64,000 bases of DNA from Taeniopygia guttata (lineage: Eukaryota > Chordata > Aves > Passeriformes > Estrildidae): positions 11,652,001 through 11,716,000 of the forward strand of contig NC_133027.1 in assembly GCF_048771995.1 (NCBI RefSeq). The letters are read 5' to 3'. Shown here piece after piece: positions 9,177 through 19,035 of this stretch. The notes beneath the pieces are model-generated. The model worked only from the letters and a program-made list of their open reading frames with translations. It was not told the origin of the DNA and searched no databases. Every line of letters begins with the position of its first letter. The first letter of the stretch is position 1. The translations under genes were made by a program, and so were the position numbers.

Positions 9177-10068
9177 CTTGCGAGACAGAGGCTGGGGGCT
9201 GCTGCTCCCTGTGGAGAGGCTGGAAGCTGCCGGGCTGCATCCTGAGCAGCTCCCGGTCGACTGGAGGCAGCTGCTCTCCGTAGAGGTCCTGGAAGCGGCT
9301 GCGGGGCTGCGCCCCTGCGAGCGGCAGCAGCGGCTCCCCGCAGAAACCGAGCAAGTCGGAGGGCGGGATCTGAAGCAACTCCTGCTCGGCGGGCGGCGGC
9401 CGCTGCCCATAGAACTCCTGGAAGCGGCTCGGCCCCTCCCGCCGGGCCGGCATGGGCCGGTCCCGGTGCAGCAGGTGGAAGCTGCAGGGCGGGCGCCGGG
9501 CGAGCAGCGGCTGCTCTCCGGGCGGCTGCTGGAAGCGGCCGGGCCAGGGGCTGCGCAGCTCCCACCCGTCCGGCAGCGTCCGCTCCCTGTGCAGCAGGAG
9601 GAAGCGCTGGGCGGGCGCCCAGGCGGCAGCGGCGGCCGCTCCGTGGGCAGCGGCTGGAAGCGAGCGTGCCCGCCCTGCCCGTCCGGCAGCAGCCGTGCCC
9701 CGGGGAGCTGCTGCGAGCCGCAGGGCGGGCGCCTGCAGCACTCCCGCCCCGCCGCCGGCCGCTGCCTGTTGGGCGTGCTCCGGCGCCTGACGCGGAGCAG
9801 GAGGTCGGGGCGGTCACGGCGAAAGCAGGGGTTGCTGTAGTGGAGCCAGGCCCCGGCATCGCCCGGCGCAGCTGAGCCAGCCCGGCCCGGCACCCTGCGG
9901 AAGCCGTAGCGGTGGAGCTGGCGCACGAAGCTGCGGAACTGCGTGGCCCTGAAGGGGCGCGGGGCTGGCCCCTGGGCGTCGCCCGGGCTGAGCATCTCCC
10001 GCTCAAAGAGGGAGCGGTCGATGAGCAGCCCCTGGGCCCGGCTCTCCCAGCGCATGGAGCGGACGCTG
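9177..10068 (-). CDS. HSF-like exon: partial DNA-binding domain plus Pro-rich repeats
   Basis: After the DNA-binding remnant the exon encodes about eight degenerate repeats of 20-23 residues of the form RFQxLYGExxPPxxxELL (for example SRFQDLYGEQLPPVDRELL). The first repeat (RFQPLPTERPPLPPG) is in the DNA-binding frame, while the rest are in a different frame ending at the donor (CAAG then gtagga) at 9177. A single-base shift near 9610-9640 therefore separates the two parts. The later frame is the one that joins correctly to the next exon. Confidence 0.7.
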
Positions 10069-10621
10069 TTATAAATAAATTCACTTTCAAAGGCAAAGTT
10101 ACTAATAGTTAATTATTACACTAAGCCATTATGGATTGTTAATCAATATAATGAGGTGTTATATAATTAATGTGATAAGTTATTCAGTTAAATGTACGGT
10201 TATTTAAGTGTGTGTATATGGCTACTAAACAGAGAAATGCAGGTTAGTAATAAGGTGCAATAGTAAGAATGTTCCAGAAAAGTTACATCAAAGGGTGATG
10301 AGAGCAACTCGAACTACAATTGGGAAACCAGCCACCCAATAGGATTGCTGTATTCCAAACTGATTGGTCGGACTGCACCATCTTACAGACCTGTCAGTGA
10401 GCAAGAAAAGGACCCATCTGCAAGAGGATCCAAAGCGCACCAAGCAAGCAACCCCAAGAGACTTTAAAAATCCCTGGGTGGGACGCACCCGGGGTCTTTC
10501 AAGGGTACCTCGTGTCTGGAGAAACACCTTGTTACACGGCACTGTTACAGTTACCTCTGGCTTTTCCCGCAGGCCCTAGGCTTACCCTGAGGCCTCCTCC
10601 TCTGTTGTTCTAGTTTTTAAC
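10069..10621 (+). mobile_element. Probable solo LTR interrupting the HSF-like gene
   Basis: Begins TGTTATAAATAAATTCAC exactly where HSF similarity stops and ends near TTTTTAACA. It holds CCAAT/ATTGG motifs (about 10330-10370) and a TTTAAAAA TATA-like box near 10463. No clear target-site duplication was found and no internal retroviral genes are present. The 3' boundary is uncertain. Confidence 0.5.
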
Positions 10622-11350
10622 AAATAGGCACATTTTTTCTAGAAGTCATCAACCTCCTTTTAATTTCATTTTGCCTGTTTACCACAATGAAATTCAGGAT
10701 TTCAGCAGCAAGACAAGAGCAGGCAGCTTGGCAGGCCTCCATCATCTCCAGCACTCACCTGCCTTGCAAATTCCTCTGGTTCCTTTAGCCATTGGCTGAA
10801 CTCCTGTTCTTGACCTGAGGCCTTCTCCTATTACCTGTGAGATTGGGACCTGTTTGCTTCTACCTGTGGCACATTCTGAGGAGGTTTAGAATGAAATGAT
10901 GGACAAGAATTCCACAGAACCTGCATTTTGGATTGTTTGCCTGTTTGGTGCTTGCAGCTGTCTGCAGCAGATTTGGAGTTTGTGGTTCAGTGAGCTATAC
11001 GGCCCAGAAAAGAAAAGGCTAAGCTCAGGAAAACCAGGATCAATTCACTCAGCTCCTGCAGGCCAAAAATGAGAGTGCAGCAAATGACTGAAAAATGCAG
11101 TACTACTATGCAGCACGTATCCAGCGTGGGCATGACAGAGATTTCAAACCCACATCCATGGAGGAATCTGACCTGGCAGGTTTCCCACAAGCCAAAGGGA
11201 GTGTTTTTTTGCAAAGGCACCAGGAGCTCAGTGTGGGACAGAGAACTTTGTCAAGAGAAGGGCTGACCTGGCAGCTGGTGGAAGTGGAGAGAACAGGCAT
11301 GGGTGCACCCACACTGTGAGGGCTGCCCCAAGGGCCCCCCTGGCCATTAA
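10622..11350. other. No gene recognised
   Basis: Unremarkable sequence with no domain-bearing open frame. Short open frames here have no recognisable similarity. Confidence 0.6.
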
Positions 11351-11567
11351 CATGACGTGGGCACTGCCCCGTGCAGAGGACGTGTCCCTGCCATATTGCC
11401 AACATCAACACTGCTCCAGTGTCATGCAAACACATATGGGCCATTTGTTCCTTGGCACATGACGTGGGCACTGCCCCGTGCAGAGGACATGTCCCTGCCA
11501 TATTGCCAACATCAACACTGCTCCAGTGTCATGCAAATACATATGGGCCATTTGTTCCTCGGCATCT
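11351..11567. repeat. 107-bp tandem duplication
   Basis: Two adjacent copies starting catgacgtgggcactgcccc at 11351 and 11458 differ at only a few positions. The high identity implies a recent local duplication. Confidence 0.9.
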
Positions 11568-11769
11568 TTTCCCCACTAAAAAAATCGTTCTTCCTTCAGT
11601 GAGCCCTACAATTTGCTGGTTGATGTTAGCCATGCAGTAAATGTGCAGGAATGACAGGCATTCCAATTTAGGGAACTAGTTTTAGTCAGAAGCACTGGTG
11701 GCCAAGGTACAGGGTGTGTGGGCTTGGTGCCTGTTCTGCATTCCTCTTGGATACTTTGAGCTACGGGTT

Positions 11770-13010
11770 ATGCACTGCAAGCAAGTTTTGTGTTGCTTTG
11801 GGACAGTGTGTGCCCTGTCAAAGGAGTCCTTTTTGTCGCCTGATGCTGTTAAGGCTGTGGACAAATGCAAGCATCCTTCTCTTTCCCCTGCAATTGTAGG
11901 GTGTGCAGGCATGTGCAAGTGTCTTAATTTTGCCTTCTTCTTATACAGTTGGCTGATTGCTGCAGGTGACCCTTTTTTTCCTCTTTGTCTTGTGTTGCCT
12001 TGTAAAAGACAACGGCAACCTGGTTCTGGGGGCAGCACGGTGGTCCGGCCTCTCCAGACCACTCGGGCTAATCGACAAAGACGCTGGCACCAATTTGGTG
12101 GACGATCGAAAAGCCTTTATTATCTCATCTCGTGGGTTTAAATAGTCTCGGGGGTCTTTGCTACGTCAGAGGGGGGTTGTGGGGTCTCAGGGGTTAGTCG
12201 GTAGTGGAAAACTACTGCAACAGGTGTGGTCACATGCTTCTGGGGTTAATAGATAACGTGGGGCAGGGAGAAGGGGGGAAGGGTCTCTCTTTCCGTCACA
12301 TCCCGTGATCTTCCGTTCGCCTGTCCCTATCTACCACAGTCTTGCACAGACTGGGGACGTGTGCAGGTGGGTTCTTTTTCCATTTTTTTCCCTGGCCTGC
12401 AGACTTGAGCAGAACAGATCAAATGATGGAGTGAATCCATAGAGCAGTTGGCAGGGCTTTCTTGTTGGTGTCATCCCACAAAGTTTTTAACGGTCTGACA
12501 GGTAAGTAAGAGATTTTTCACTGGGCCGAAACAAAACTGACATAATGATGCCATATTTTTGGTAAAGCTCCTGCCAACAGCTTCAGCTCAAAAGGGAGTG
12601 TCTCTTGCCCAGCAGGGTGTCTGAAGGCATCCATTTTTTATCTCTGTGGTTGTAGGATCTGCAGACACATGCACGTGTCCTTTTTTCTTCCTTTTTCTTT
12701 TACACTCTGTGGATTTCTGCAGGTGTCCTTTTTTCCCGCCCTGATTTGCTGTACAACTACAGAACTCATGCAAGTGTCTTTTTGTCTTCCTTTTTTGGCA
12801 CAGTCTGCAAACTTGTGCAAGCATCCATGCTTTTTCATTTAGTGGTACGGTCTGGGGACTTTTGCAAGGGTCCATTGTTTTCATCTTTTCACTGCACACT
12901 CTGGGCATTCTTGCAAACGGGTGATTTTTCTCTTTCTGTTTCATGGTCTGTGGACTGAGCAGTGTTGTTCAAATGATGGAGCGAGTCTGTAGAGCAGTCG
13001 GCAGCGCTTC
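11770..13010. repeat. Degenerate minisatellite, roughly 60-bp units
   Basis: Recurring units share a core like tgcaagtgtcctttttt followed by a T/C-rich run and a cacagtctg spacer. They are clearest at 12,640-12,960 and also at 11,850-11,990. Larger units recur too: the caaatgatggag..tagagcagt..ggcag string is at about 12,420 and 12,970. The array is split by the LTR at 11993-12338. A Lys/Cys-rich minus-strand open frame across it is a by-product of the repeat. Confidence 0.65.
11993..12338 (-). mobile_element. Solo LTR, same family as the outer ERV at 13,988
   Basis: The sequence is the reverse complement of the LTR at 13988-14334, with only scattered differences and a full-length 346 bp. 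It is flanked by a perfect 6-bp direct repeat GTCTTG (11987-11992 and 12339-12344). No internal sequence remains, so it arose by LTR-LTR recombination or is the only surviving part. The 6-bp duplication supports class II integration for this family. Confidence 0.92.
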
Positions 13011-13359
13011 CTCCTTGGCGGCCCTCGCCGTACTGCTGCTGGCGCTGCCGGGCGGGCATCAGTAGCTGCGTCTTGGGCAGCATGGCCGGGCCTCGGCTCC
13101 GTCTGTCACGACTCCGGCCCCAACTCCGCTTCCGGCTCCTCTCGGGGCCCGCGGAGGACACACGTAGCAGGGCCTCACCCCCGCCTCCGCTGCGCCTTCC
13201 CCGGACCAAGCTCAGCCGCTCAGTAGCGCGGCCGCCCGCCCCGAGCCGCCGCTGCCCCGTTCGGGTGGAGGTGCCCGGCCTGGGCTGCTCGGGGGACATA
13301 GCGAGGAGGTCGGGGATTGTTCCCAGCCCCGGCCCGAGCGCTGACAGCCGCGTCTCGCC

Positions 13360-13987
13360 CACAGGGAAGGCTCAGGAGCCCTGCAGGAGCGATTCCGCTG
13401 GGTTACCTGCAGGAGCGCGGTGCCCGGCGCCGTCTACTCGGGGCTGGCAGGGACGTGCGCGGTGGGGCTGGCAGGGACGGAGCAGGGGGCGGTGGAGGAC
13501 AGGGAGCAGGGACTCTGCAGGTCAGGATCTGAGCTCAGCCCGCTGCTCCCACTGGCTCACCGGTGCCCATGGAATGTGTGCCACGGGATTGCATCGATCA
13601 TTAGGGCGAGCTGGTGAGTGACTTGGGCCGACAGCAGAAAACAGCAAGGGACAGGCGGGGAAAGCCAAGGCCTGGGAGAGTGGAAACCACCAGGACACCT
13701 GGAGGGAGAGCGGGCGTGAGCTCAGTGGAGGGCTCAGAGCATCCTGGGCTGGGTGAGGGCTTCCTGAGCCCTGAACGGTACCAGCCCTGCTGATGGCCTT
13801 GTGGTCTTTTTGCAACCCTACAGAATCTGCATGCTCCTGGAGATTGAGCTGCTGGACAAGGTGTCCACTGGGTTCCATGGTGTTGTTCAGCTCTTGGATT
13901 TGTGGCAGCTCCCTAATAGCTTCTTGCTGGTGATGGATCGCCCTGAGCACTCTCAGAACCTCTTTGACTTCCTTCTGCCATGGGGGC
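13360..13987 (+). pseudogene. PIM-like serine/threonine kinase pseudogene, 5' part
   Basis: 13,825-13,987 encodes EIELLDKVSTGFHGVVQLL..LPNSFLLVMDRPE..NLFDFL, matching the PIM-kinase segment around helix C and the hinge (VPMEIVLLKKVSSGF and LERPEPVQDLFDFI type). It is preceded by a pyrimidine-rich tract and an ag acceptor. 13,380-13,450 retains a decayed glycine-loop-like part (QERFRW, then VYSGL), and 13,555-13,590 a decayed VPME-like part with frame breaks. The coding sequence stops at the ERV target site (13983-13987) and resumes at 25,568. The catalytic Lys region is not identifiable. PIM-like kinases form large families in passerines. Confidence 0.7.
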
Positions 13988-14334
13988 TGTAGTAGTAGGG
14001 ACAGGCGAACGGAAGATCACGGGATGTGACGGAAAGAGAGACCCTTCCCCCCCTCTCCCTGCTCCACGTTATCTATTAACCCCAAAAGCATGTGACCACA
14101 CCTGCCCCAGTAGTTTTCCACTCCCGACTAACCCTTGAGACCCCACAACTCCCCTCTGACGTAGCAAAGACCCCCAAGACTATTTAAACCCACGAGATGA
14201 GATAATAAAGGCTTTCGATCGTCCGCCACGTTGGTGCAAGCGTCTTTGTCGATAGCCCGAGCGGTCTGGAGAGGCCAGACCGCCGTGCTGCCTCTTAGAA
14301 CCAGGTCGCCCACTGTCTTTTACAAAGGCAACAT
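13988..14334 (+). mobile_element. 5' LTR of the outer ERV
   Basis: 347 bp starting TGTAGTAGTAGGGACAGG and ending AAGGCAACA. It has a TATTTAAA box near 14181 and an AATAAA at 14203-14208. The same family gives the solo LTR at 11993-12338. Confidence 0.92.
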
Positions 14335-14338
14335 ATTT

Positions 14339-14356
14339 GGTGCCGAAACCCAGGAA
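14339..14356 (+). other. Primer-binding site, tRNA-Phe type
   Basis: TGGTGCCGAAACCCAGGA starts four bases after the LTR. It matches the complement of a tRNA-Phe 3' end (TGGTGCCGAAACCCGGGA) at 17 of 18 positions. The tRNA-Phe sequence is from general knowledge. Confidence 0.8.
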
Positions 14357-14455
14357 GATTCGCTCGGGTAACGGGGTACACCTGGACAGGAGCAGCGGCC
14401 GGAGCGGTCAGACCGTATCTTGGCACAGGGAGACGTCCCAGGACCCGCGAGCATC

Positions 14456-15220
14456 ATGGACAGCGTCGCCAAGGTCGTAAGTTTGAATTATAAGCAGTGG
14501 AGTATCGAATTTAAGCTCAAGGACTTTTATCTTGCTATAGCGAGGCTGCTTGAGCTTGGGGCAACCGAATGCCCAGTGGATGCCATGCATCCGGGAATAT
14601 GGGAAAAGTGCACAGCCACGCTAGCCGAGGACACAAAATCCTCAGGCAGTGGCAAGAGCCTTAAGGCATGGGGCAAAGTAGAAAAAGCCCCGCGCAGGGC
14701 AATAGAAGAGCAGGAGACGTGGAGCGCGGCGCGTACGTGTTTATTAGTTACTCCCAAGCTTGGGGTGGGGGCGGGAACGCAAACTGCCCCTGAGAACGAT
14801 CTGCCCGGTAGCAGGGACCCGGGGGGGCCCGGCGCGTCACCTCCTTCCCCAGATCAGAGCCCAATCCCTGCCGCGGAAATCCCCCGAGAAATCGCCGCTT
14901 CCCCGCCCGTCCCGCCGCCGCCACCGGCCCGCGATCCGTTGTCAGAAGTGCAGCAGAGCGCGGAATGTTTTTGGCAAGGGCTGGCGAAAGAAGCCAGAGA
15001 CGCAGAAACCGCGGCTCGAGAAAACACGCCGGCCATGCCGCCCCCCCAGCCCTTTGAAAATGGCGCTGGCCACCATAGAGAGGGGTGGGGCGCGGCCGGT
15101 CTCGGCGCGAAAACTCGAGAGCCGCGCGATTTCAGGAATGTGCATGCGCGGGAGAAAGGTGGAGAGCGGCAGAGAGCGCGGAGCCAATCGGCGGCTGCGC
15201 TGGGGGCCGCTACCATATAA
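14456..15220 (+). pseudogene. gag N-terminal part (matrix) of the outer ERV
   Basis: Starts at ATG 14456 (MDSVAKVV) and is open for 254 codons, ending in TAA at the 3' end of a Pro/Arg-rich region. The first 110 residues contain a matrix-like helical domain with SLKAWGKVEKAPRRAIEEQE and TWSAARTCLLV, reminiscent of alpharetrovirus-type matrix. The expected capsid does not follow. Instead the sequence goes to a Pro-rich linker and then to nucleocapsid- and protease-like remnants in a different frame, so gag is internally deleted and shifted. Confidence 0.65.
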
Positions 15221-15389
15221 GGGAGAAACCACCCCCTGCAGGAGGCGCAGCGAGCCGGGGGGCCGGGAGCGGCGCCAGCCCCGCGGGGAGGAGCGAGCTC
15301 AGAGCCGAACAAAAAGGCACCGAGCCCCGGAAGTGCGCCAGGATTCAACTTCCGACTCGGAGCCTGGCAGCAGCTCCGCCGGCTCGGAG

Positions 15390-16192
15390 GAGCCGACGGA
15401 AGCCGGCCGGAACTCCAAGACAGAGAAAACAGAGCCAACGCGATTTAAGACAAAACCAAGTAAAGTTCTAAGCCGCACCGAAAAGTGGTCACAATACGCA
15501 CCAACCCAGTTTACCAGCTGGGGAAAAATATCCTTTTGGGGCTGCGGGAGAAAAGGGCGTCTCGCCAAAGAATGCGGGTCCCGGCCCCAGGGGAACGGGA
15601 CGAGGGAGGGAGCGTGCGGACCGCACGCAGCTTCCTCCCACCGCAAATACAAGGCGGCTCATCTATGCCAACCCGCAGTGGGGCGGGGAGCCCTCATACT
15701 TCATACCCCCGCCAGAGACACAATTGCAGAGTTTCCAAACACAGCCCGCGGTACCTTCGTACCCACTACCACTGCAGACAGCGCCTGTGCTGTAGGGTCA
15801 GCAGGGGACGCCCCAGAACGGGACCCCTGGGTGGCCCTGGCCATGAAAATAGGGCAAGAGCTCCCGAGGGTGTGGGGGACATGCCGCCTTTATGGCAGTC
15901 AGGACCCCCACGTAATAGGGCTCCAGCTTTGGGCAGACACAAGAGCAGACTGCCTGATGTTTCCCCAAGCACTGGGGCCCCGACGCTGGCAATGCAAAGA
16001 CGCCCCCGCAGTGAACGGGGTGGGAGGGCTGTCCCGAGCTTGAAAAAGCACCCAATTGGTAGCTATAATGCTGCATACAAAGAAAGGGCCAGAACGGACA
16101 GTAGCAGTCCACCCTTACATTTTACAAAACTCTCCACCCCGATAGGAAGGGACATCCTTGCTATGTTAGGAGTCAGGATTACGAATTTATAA
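15390..16192 (+). pseudogene. Nucleocapsid and protease remnant of the outer ERV
   Basis: In a different frame from the matrix part there is a degenerate zinc-knuckle-like FWGCGRKGRLAKECG. About 100 codons later comes a protease-like LQLWADTRADCLMF, in which the DTGAD signature is altered to DTRAD, followed by GVGG. The protease C-terminal motif IGRDILAMLGVRI reappears in yet another frame near 16,140-16,190. Loss of the Gly after the catalytic Asp-Thr and at least one frameshift make an active protease unlikely. No pol follows. Confidence 0.6.
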
Positions 16193-16283
16193 TGAGAGCC
16201 ACTGCTGCACACCCACTGCTGCCAATCAAACCTGACCTTCAGAACAAAACTAATGAAAAGCTGTGAGTTTCTGTTTGCAGGAC

Positions 16284-16808
16284 ATGCTCGTGAACCATCC
16301 CCGTGATGCATATACCCCTGCTCCAGAGAGAGATAACAGACCACCAAACCGCCAGACAAAGCCTGAAAATCCCACGGCGGTGAGACCCAGACATGCACAG
16401 TGTCTTTGTGCGATTCTGCTATTAGGGCTTGTGGCCAGAGGGCAAGCTGACCCAGGCCACTACCCTCATCAGCCATTTAAGTGGGTCACGCAACATCTTT
16501 CAAGTGACAAGGTGTTCAAAGAGATCACCACAGCAAACACCCCATCCTTCGTGTTCCACATAGCCAACCTGTTTAGAAGCTACCTTACTAAACCTAAGCG
16601 AAACCAAATCGAACCTAACTAACCCCTGTTAGCTTTACTATGATGTTAAACCCCCCTTTTTCTACGAAGGCATTGCTTTAGACACCCCCTTCAGTTATTA
16701 CTCACGTTTACCAAACCACCCTTTCCTTAACAAGTCACAAGTTTGTACCTCACTCCAGTGCCTATATCTACGACTACCTCATTTTATATATGATAAGGGG
16801 AGGGGAGA
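16284..16808 (+). pseudogene. Truncated env of the outer ERV
   Basis: A tttgcag acceptor-like site precedes ATG 16284. The frame has a polar leader, then a hydrophobic signal-like stretch (CLCAILLLGLVA), then an envelope surface-subunit start (DPGHYPHQPFKW) that stops at 16622. More surface-subunit-like sequence continues in another frame at about 16,637-16,790 (for example KPPFFYEGIAL). The transmembrane subunit is absent and the frame runs into the polypurine tract, so only a short N-terminal part remains. Confidence 0.55.
16795..16808 (+). other. Polypurine tract of the outer ERV
   Basis: AAGGGGAGGGGAGA immediately precedes the 3' LTR start TGTAGTAGTAGG at 16809, the normal position for plus-strand priming. 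Confidence 0.85.
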
Positions 16809-16986
16809 TGTAGTAGTAGGGACAGGCGAATGGAAGATCACGGGATGTGACGGAAAGAGAGACCCTTCCCCCCTCTCCCTGCTCCACGTTATCTATTAAC
16901 CCCAAAAGCATGTGACCACACCTGCCCCAGTAGTTTTCCACTCCCGACTAACTCTTGGGACCCCACAACCCCCCTCTGACGTAGCA
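16809..16986 (+). mobile_element. 3' LTR of the outer ERV, left piece
   Basis: Matches the first 179 bp of the LTR at 13988. It is interrupted after GTAGCA (16981-16986), which is duplicated at 25395-25400. Confidence 0.92.
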
Positions 16987-17553
16987 TGCGGCTTTCGGGG
17001 GTCACTTGCGGCTTTCCCCCGTCCCTCCCCGGCCCCCCGGGACCCCTCCGGCTAGCTGTCCCCTCAGGGGACCGGGGTTTGCCGCGGTCCCGCTGCACTG
17101 GGCTTACCAGACAGCGGCTGGGTTAGCACGGTTCGAGCGGCTGCGGCACCTCAGTCGCCGCAAGGAGTCGAGATAAAGAGACAAAGAGAGGTCAGTTGTA
17201 TGCAGTCCAGAAAGATTGTATTGCCTGAACAGTTGCAGGGACAAAAGACGCTGGGCTACTGCCCAGATACAGTTTTATACAGCAAAATTAAGAGATAAGG
17301 TCTAAACAATAGAGACAGTGTTCAGCATGGGCTCATCAGAACCACCCCAGGGGTCAGGTCCAATGGGAACTGCTCAGGGGTGGGGAGAAGGGGGTTTACA
17401 TAAAGATGCTGAAGCGAAACTTTCCCGAAACAATGGGGCATACATAAATGTATCTTTCCCTCATACCTAAATATATCTTTTCCTCAGCTTCCAACTCCCC
17501 AAGGCCTTTCTAAATCCCTTCCTCCACGATACCATGCTAGCGTGATAGCAACA
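16987..17553 (-). mobile_element. 3' LTR of the nested ERV
   Basis: 567 bp. On the minus strand it starts TGTTGCTATCACG and ends GCCGCA. It is identical to 24828-25394 except at 17017 and 17473. Confidence 0.95.
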
Positions 17554-17567
17554 TCTCCCTCTTTTTT
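17554..17567 (-). other. Polypurine tract of the nested ERV
   Basis: On the minus strand AAAAAAGAGGGAGA directly precedes the LTR start TGTTGC. Confidence 0.85.
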
Positions 17568-17614
17568 ACTTAATAAGATGAACGGTGCCTTGGGAGAAGG
17601 TAAAACTGCGGTTC

Positions 17615-18970
17615 TCAAACTGCGGTGTCTTTCTGCTTGTCGTCTTCCCACCAATCGCTCTCCGTGACGGCAGCAGCGATGAGAACAGGTGCGGAAGCCT
17701 TAGGCTTCGAGGTGATGACCTTGGAGATTATTTGCTTAAGAATCCCAAATGCTAATAAAACTAAAAACAGTGCAACTAGAAAGTAAAAGATGTCTTTTAA
17801 AAGAGACACTGCCCACCCAGAAAGGTCCCAGTCTTTGAACAGATCTTTAAACCAATCCTCATTTTCTTGCTTCACACTCCCAATGAGGCTTCTCATTTCC
17901 TGAATGGACGAGTGGACACTCTGGCCTTTAGATGACAGATCAAAACAGCACAAACCATCAAACTCTTTACATCCATGACCATGTGCCAACAGCAGGAAAT
18001 CAATAGCTGCCCGATTTTGGAGGGTAGCCTTTCTGGTTATTTCCTCGTCTTCTAGGAGGTTACTCAGGGCTGTTGATGTTAAATTTGCCTGCTTCGTCAC
18101 CCAGCATTCCAGATTGCCTAATTCACTCAATGCTTTTGCTGCCGCAACCCATGGTAAAAACACAGAGACGGCAACTCTTTTGGATTTTGCCCAATGGTAA
18201 ATTTCTGCATCACAATGTTCATCAAATTGACTTGCACTTCGCTTAGTAATTTTTGTCTCACCTTTTACTCGCCCGATTGGAATTTGGGTCATGTTGGGGG
18301 AAGCAAGGGTCAGATGCCCGAAAGTGCATGGACCTCCAATAAGACAAGAGGGGATTCCAGGGTAAGCTCTGTCCCCACAGATAAGAAACACTCCTTTGTC
18401 CAGCTTGCGGGGACGGAAATCAGTGGTGGATGCAGATTTCAGCTTATAGACAGCTGTGCACCATTGACCCGCCCTGAATTCTACCTTGTACTGTTTGACT
18501 TGCTCATATAATTTTACTTCTTTGGTTGGGGAAAAATCAAATTGAATGCAATATTCAGCTTTTGCGGAGCCCAGGAGTTCTAATTCCTGGGGCTCTCCCT
18601 CAGCAGAGGGCAAGTCTAGGATCCACTTTTGCCACAAAATGAGGGGGTTTTGCACTGGTATTTTCCCTACTCCAGGTATTTTATTTTCGTTCACCTGCTT
18701 TTGCAAGCGGACCAGACCGATTGGGAACTCATCTCCCTTACTTGGAACCCCTACTAAACATGTGGACATCGGATTTTCTGCTGAGGCAGTAGACAAACAC
18801 ATGTGATCTTGTTTCAAGGCTTGGGCGAGTGTGACCCACACATTTTTCTTGGGCTGTGGAACAATCCACGCGTCCACCGTGCACGGGTAGATGGCCATTG
18901 TCTGGAACCAAACGATGAGCAGGAATGTGGAAATTGACATTCTGCTAGTCTGAAAGAAAGATAAAATCAT
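17615..18970 (-). CDS. env of the nested ERV
   Basis: An open frame of 451 residues. A signal-peptide-like hydrophobic stretch lies at about residues 12-28. The surface subunit is short (about 210 residues after the signal) and ends at a dibasic cleavage site ITKRSA near residue 244. An internal fusion-peptide-like hydrophobic stretch follows at about 266-280. The transmembrane subunit has a CX6CC motif (CKEFDGLCC, 334-342), which implies a disulphide-linked surface subunit of the alpha/gamma type. A membrane anchor lies at about 393-413, with a short cytoplasmic tail. The decayed env at 31.7-33.3 kb is its relative. No internal stop is present. Confidence 0.88.
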   Translation of the reverse strand: MILSFFQTSRMSISTFLLIVWFQTMAIYPCTVDAWIVPQPKKNVWVTLAQALKQDHMCLSTASAENPMSTCLVGVPSKGDEFPIGLVRLQKQVNENKIPGVGKIPVQNPLILWQKWILDLPSAEGEPQELELLGSAKAEYCIQFDFSPTKEVKLYEQVKQYKVEFRAGQWCTAVYKLKSASTTDFRPRKLDKGVFLICGDRAYPGIPSCLIGGPCTFGHLTLASPNMTQIPIGRVKGETKITKRSASQFDEHCDAEIYHWAKSKRVAVSVFLPWVAAAKALSELGNLECWVTKQANLTSTALSNLLEDEEITRKATLQNRAAIDFLLLAHGHGCKEFDGLCCFDLSSKGQSVHSSIQEMRSLIGSVKQENEDWFKDLFKDWDLSGWAVSLLKDIFYFLVALFLVLLAFGILKQIISKVITSKPKASAPVLIAAAVTESDWWEDDKQKDTAV

Positions 18971-19035
18971 ATAACAAGGTAAACTAACTCTGAAAAAGGT
19001 ACAATTTGCTCTGCCAGTATAAAGGAAAACAGGGA

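Larger units (their letters stand above)
8230..10068 (-). pseudogene. HSF-like gene (HSFX/HSFY type), 5' truncated and frame-disrupted
   Basis: A heat-shock-factor-family gene on the minus strand. The first visible exon (10068 to 9177) begins inside the HSF DNA-binding domain: SMRWES..GLLIDRSLFERE, then FRSFVRQLHRYGF and the YSNPCFRRDRPDLL end, which match the recognition helix and wing of HSF domains. Two further exons join in phase, 8921-8740 and 8592-8472, and an AATAAA lies at 8253-8258 (minus strand). The first roughly 25 residues of the DNA-binding domain are absent because an LTR-like sequence begins at 10069. The reading frame also changes inside a repeat region near 9610-9640. HSF proteins bind heat-shock elements as multimers; this copy probably does not make a normal one. 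Confidence 0.75.

Noticed and set aside
9173..10096. A 307-codon minus-strand open frame over the HSF exon
   Set aside because: It is the third frame of the same GC-rich exon, Ala/Pro/Arg only, and lacks the HSF residues found in the other two frames.
10460..10500. gggacgc at about 10,483 as a target duplication of gcggacgc before 10,069
   Set aside because: The preceding bases do not end in CA and the sequence continues as LTR-like past this point, so the match is probably chance.
12588..12944. A Lys/Cys-rich minus-strand frame that looks like zinc-binding repeats
   Set aside because: The repeated pattern comes from minisatellite units with T/C-rich runs. The Cys spacing is irregular and there is no gene context.
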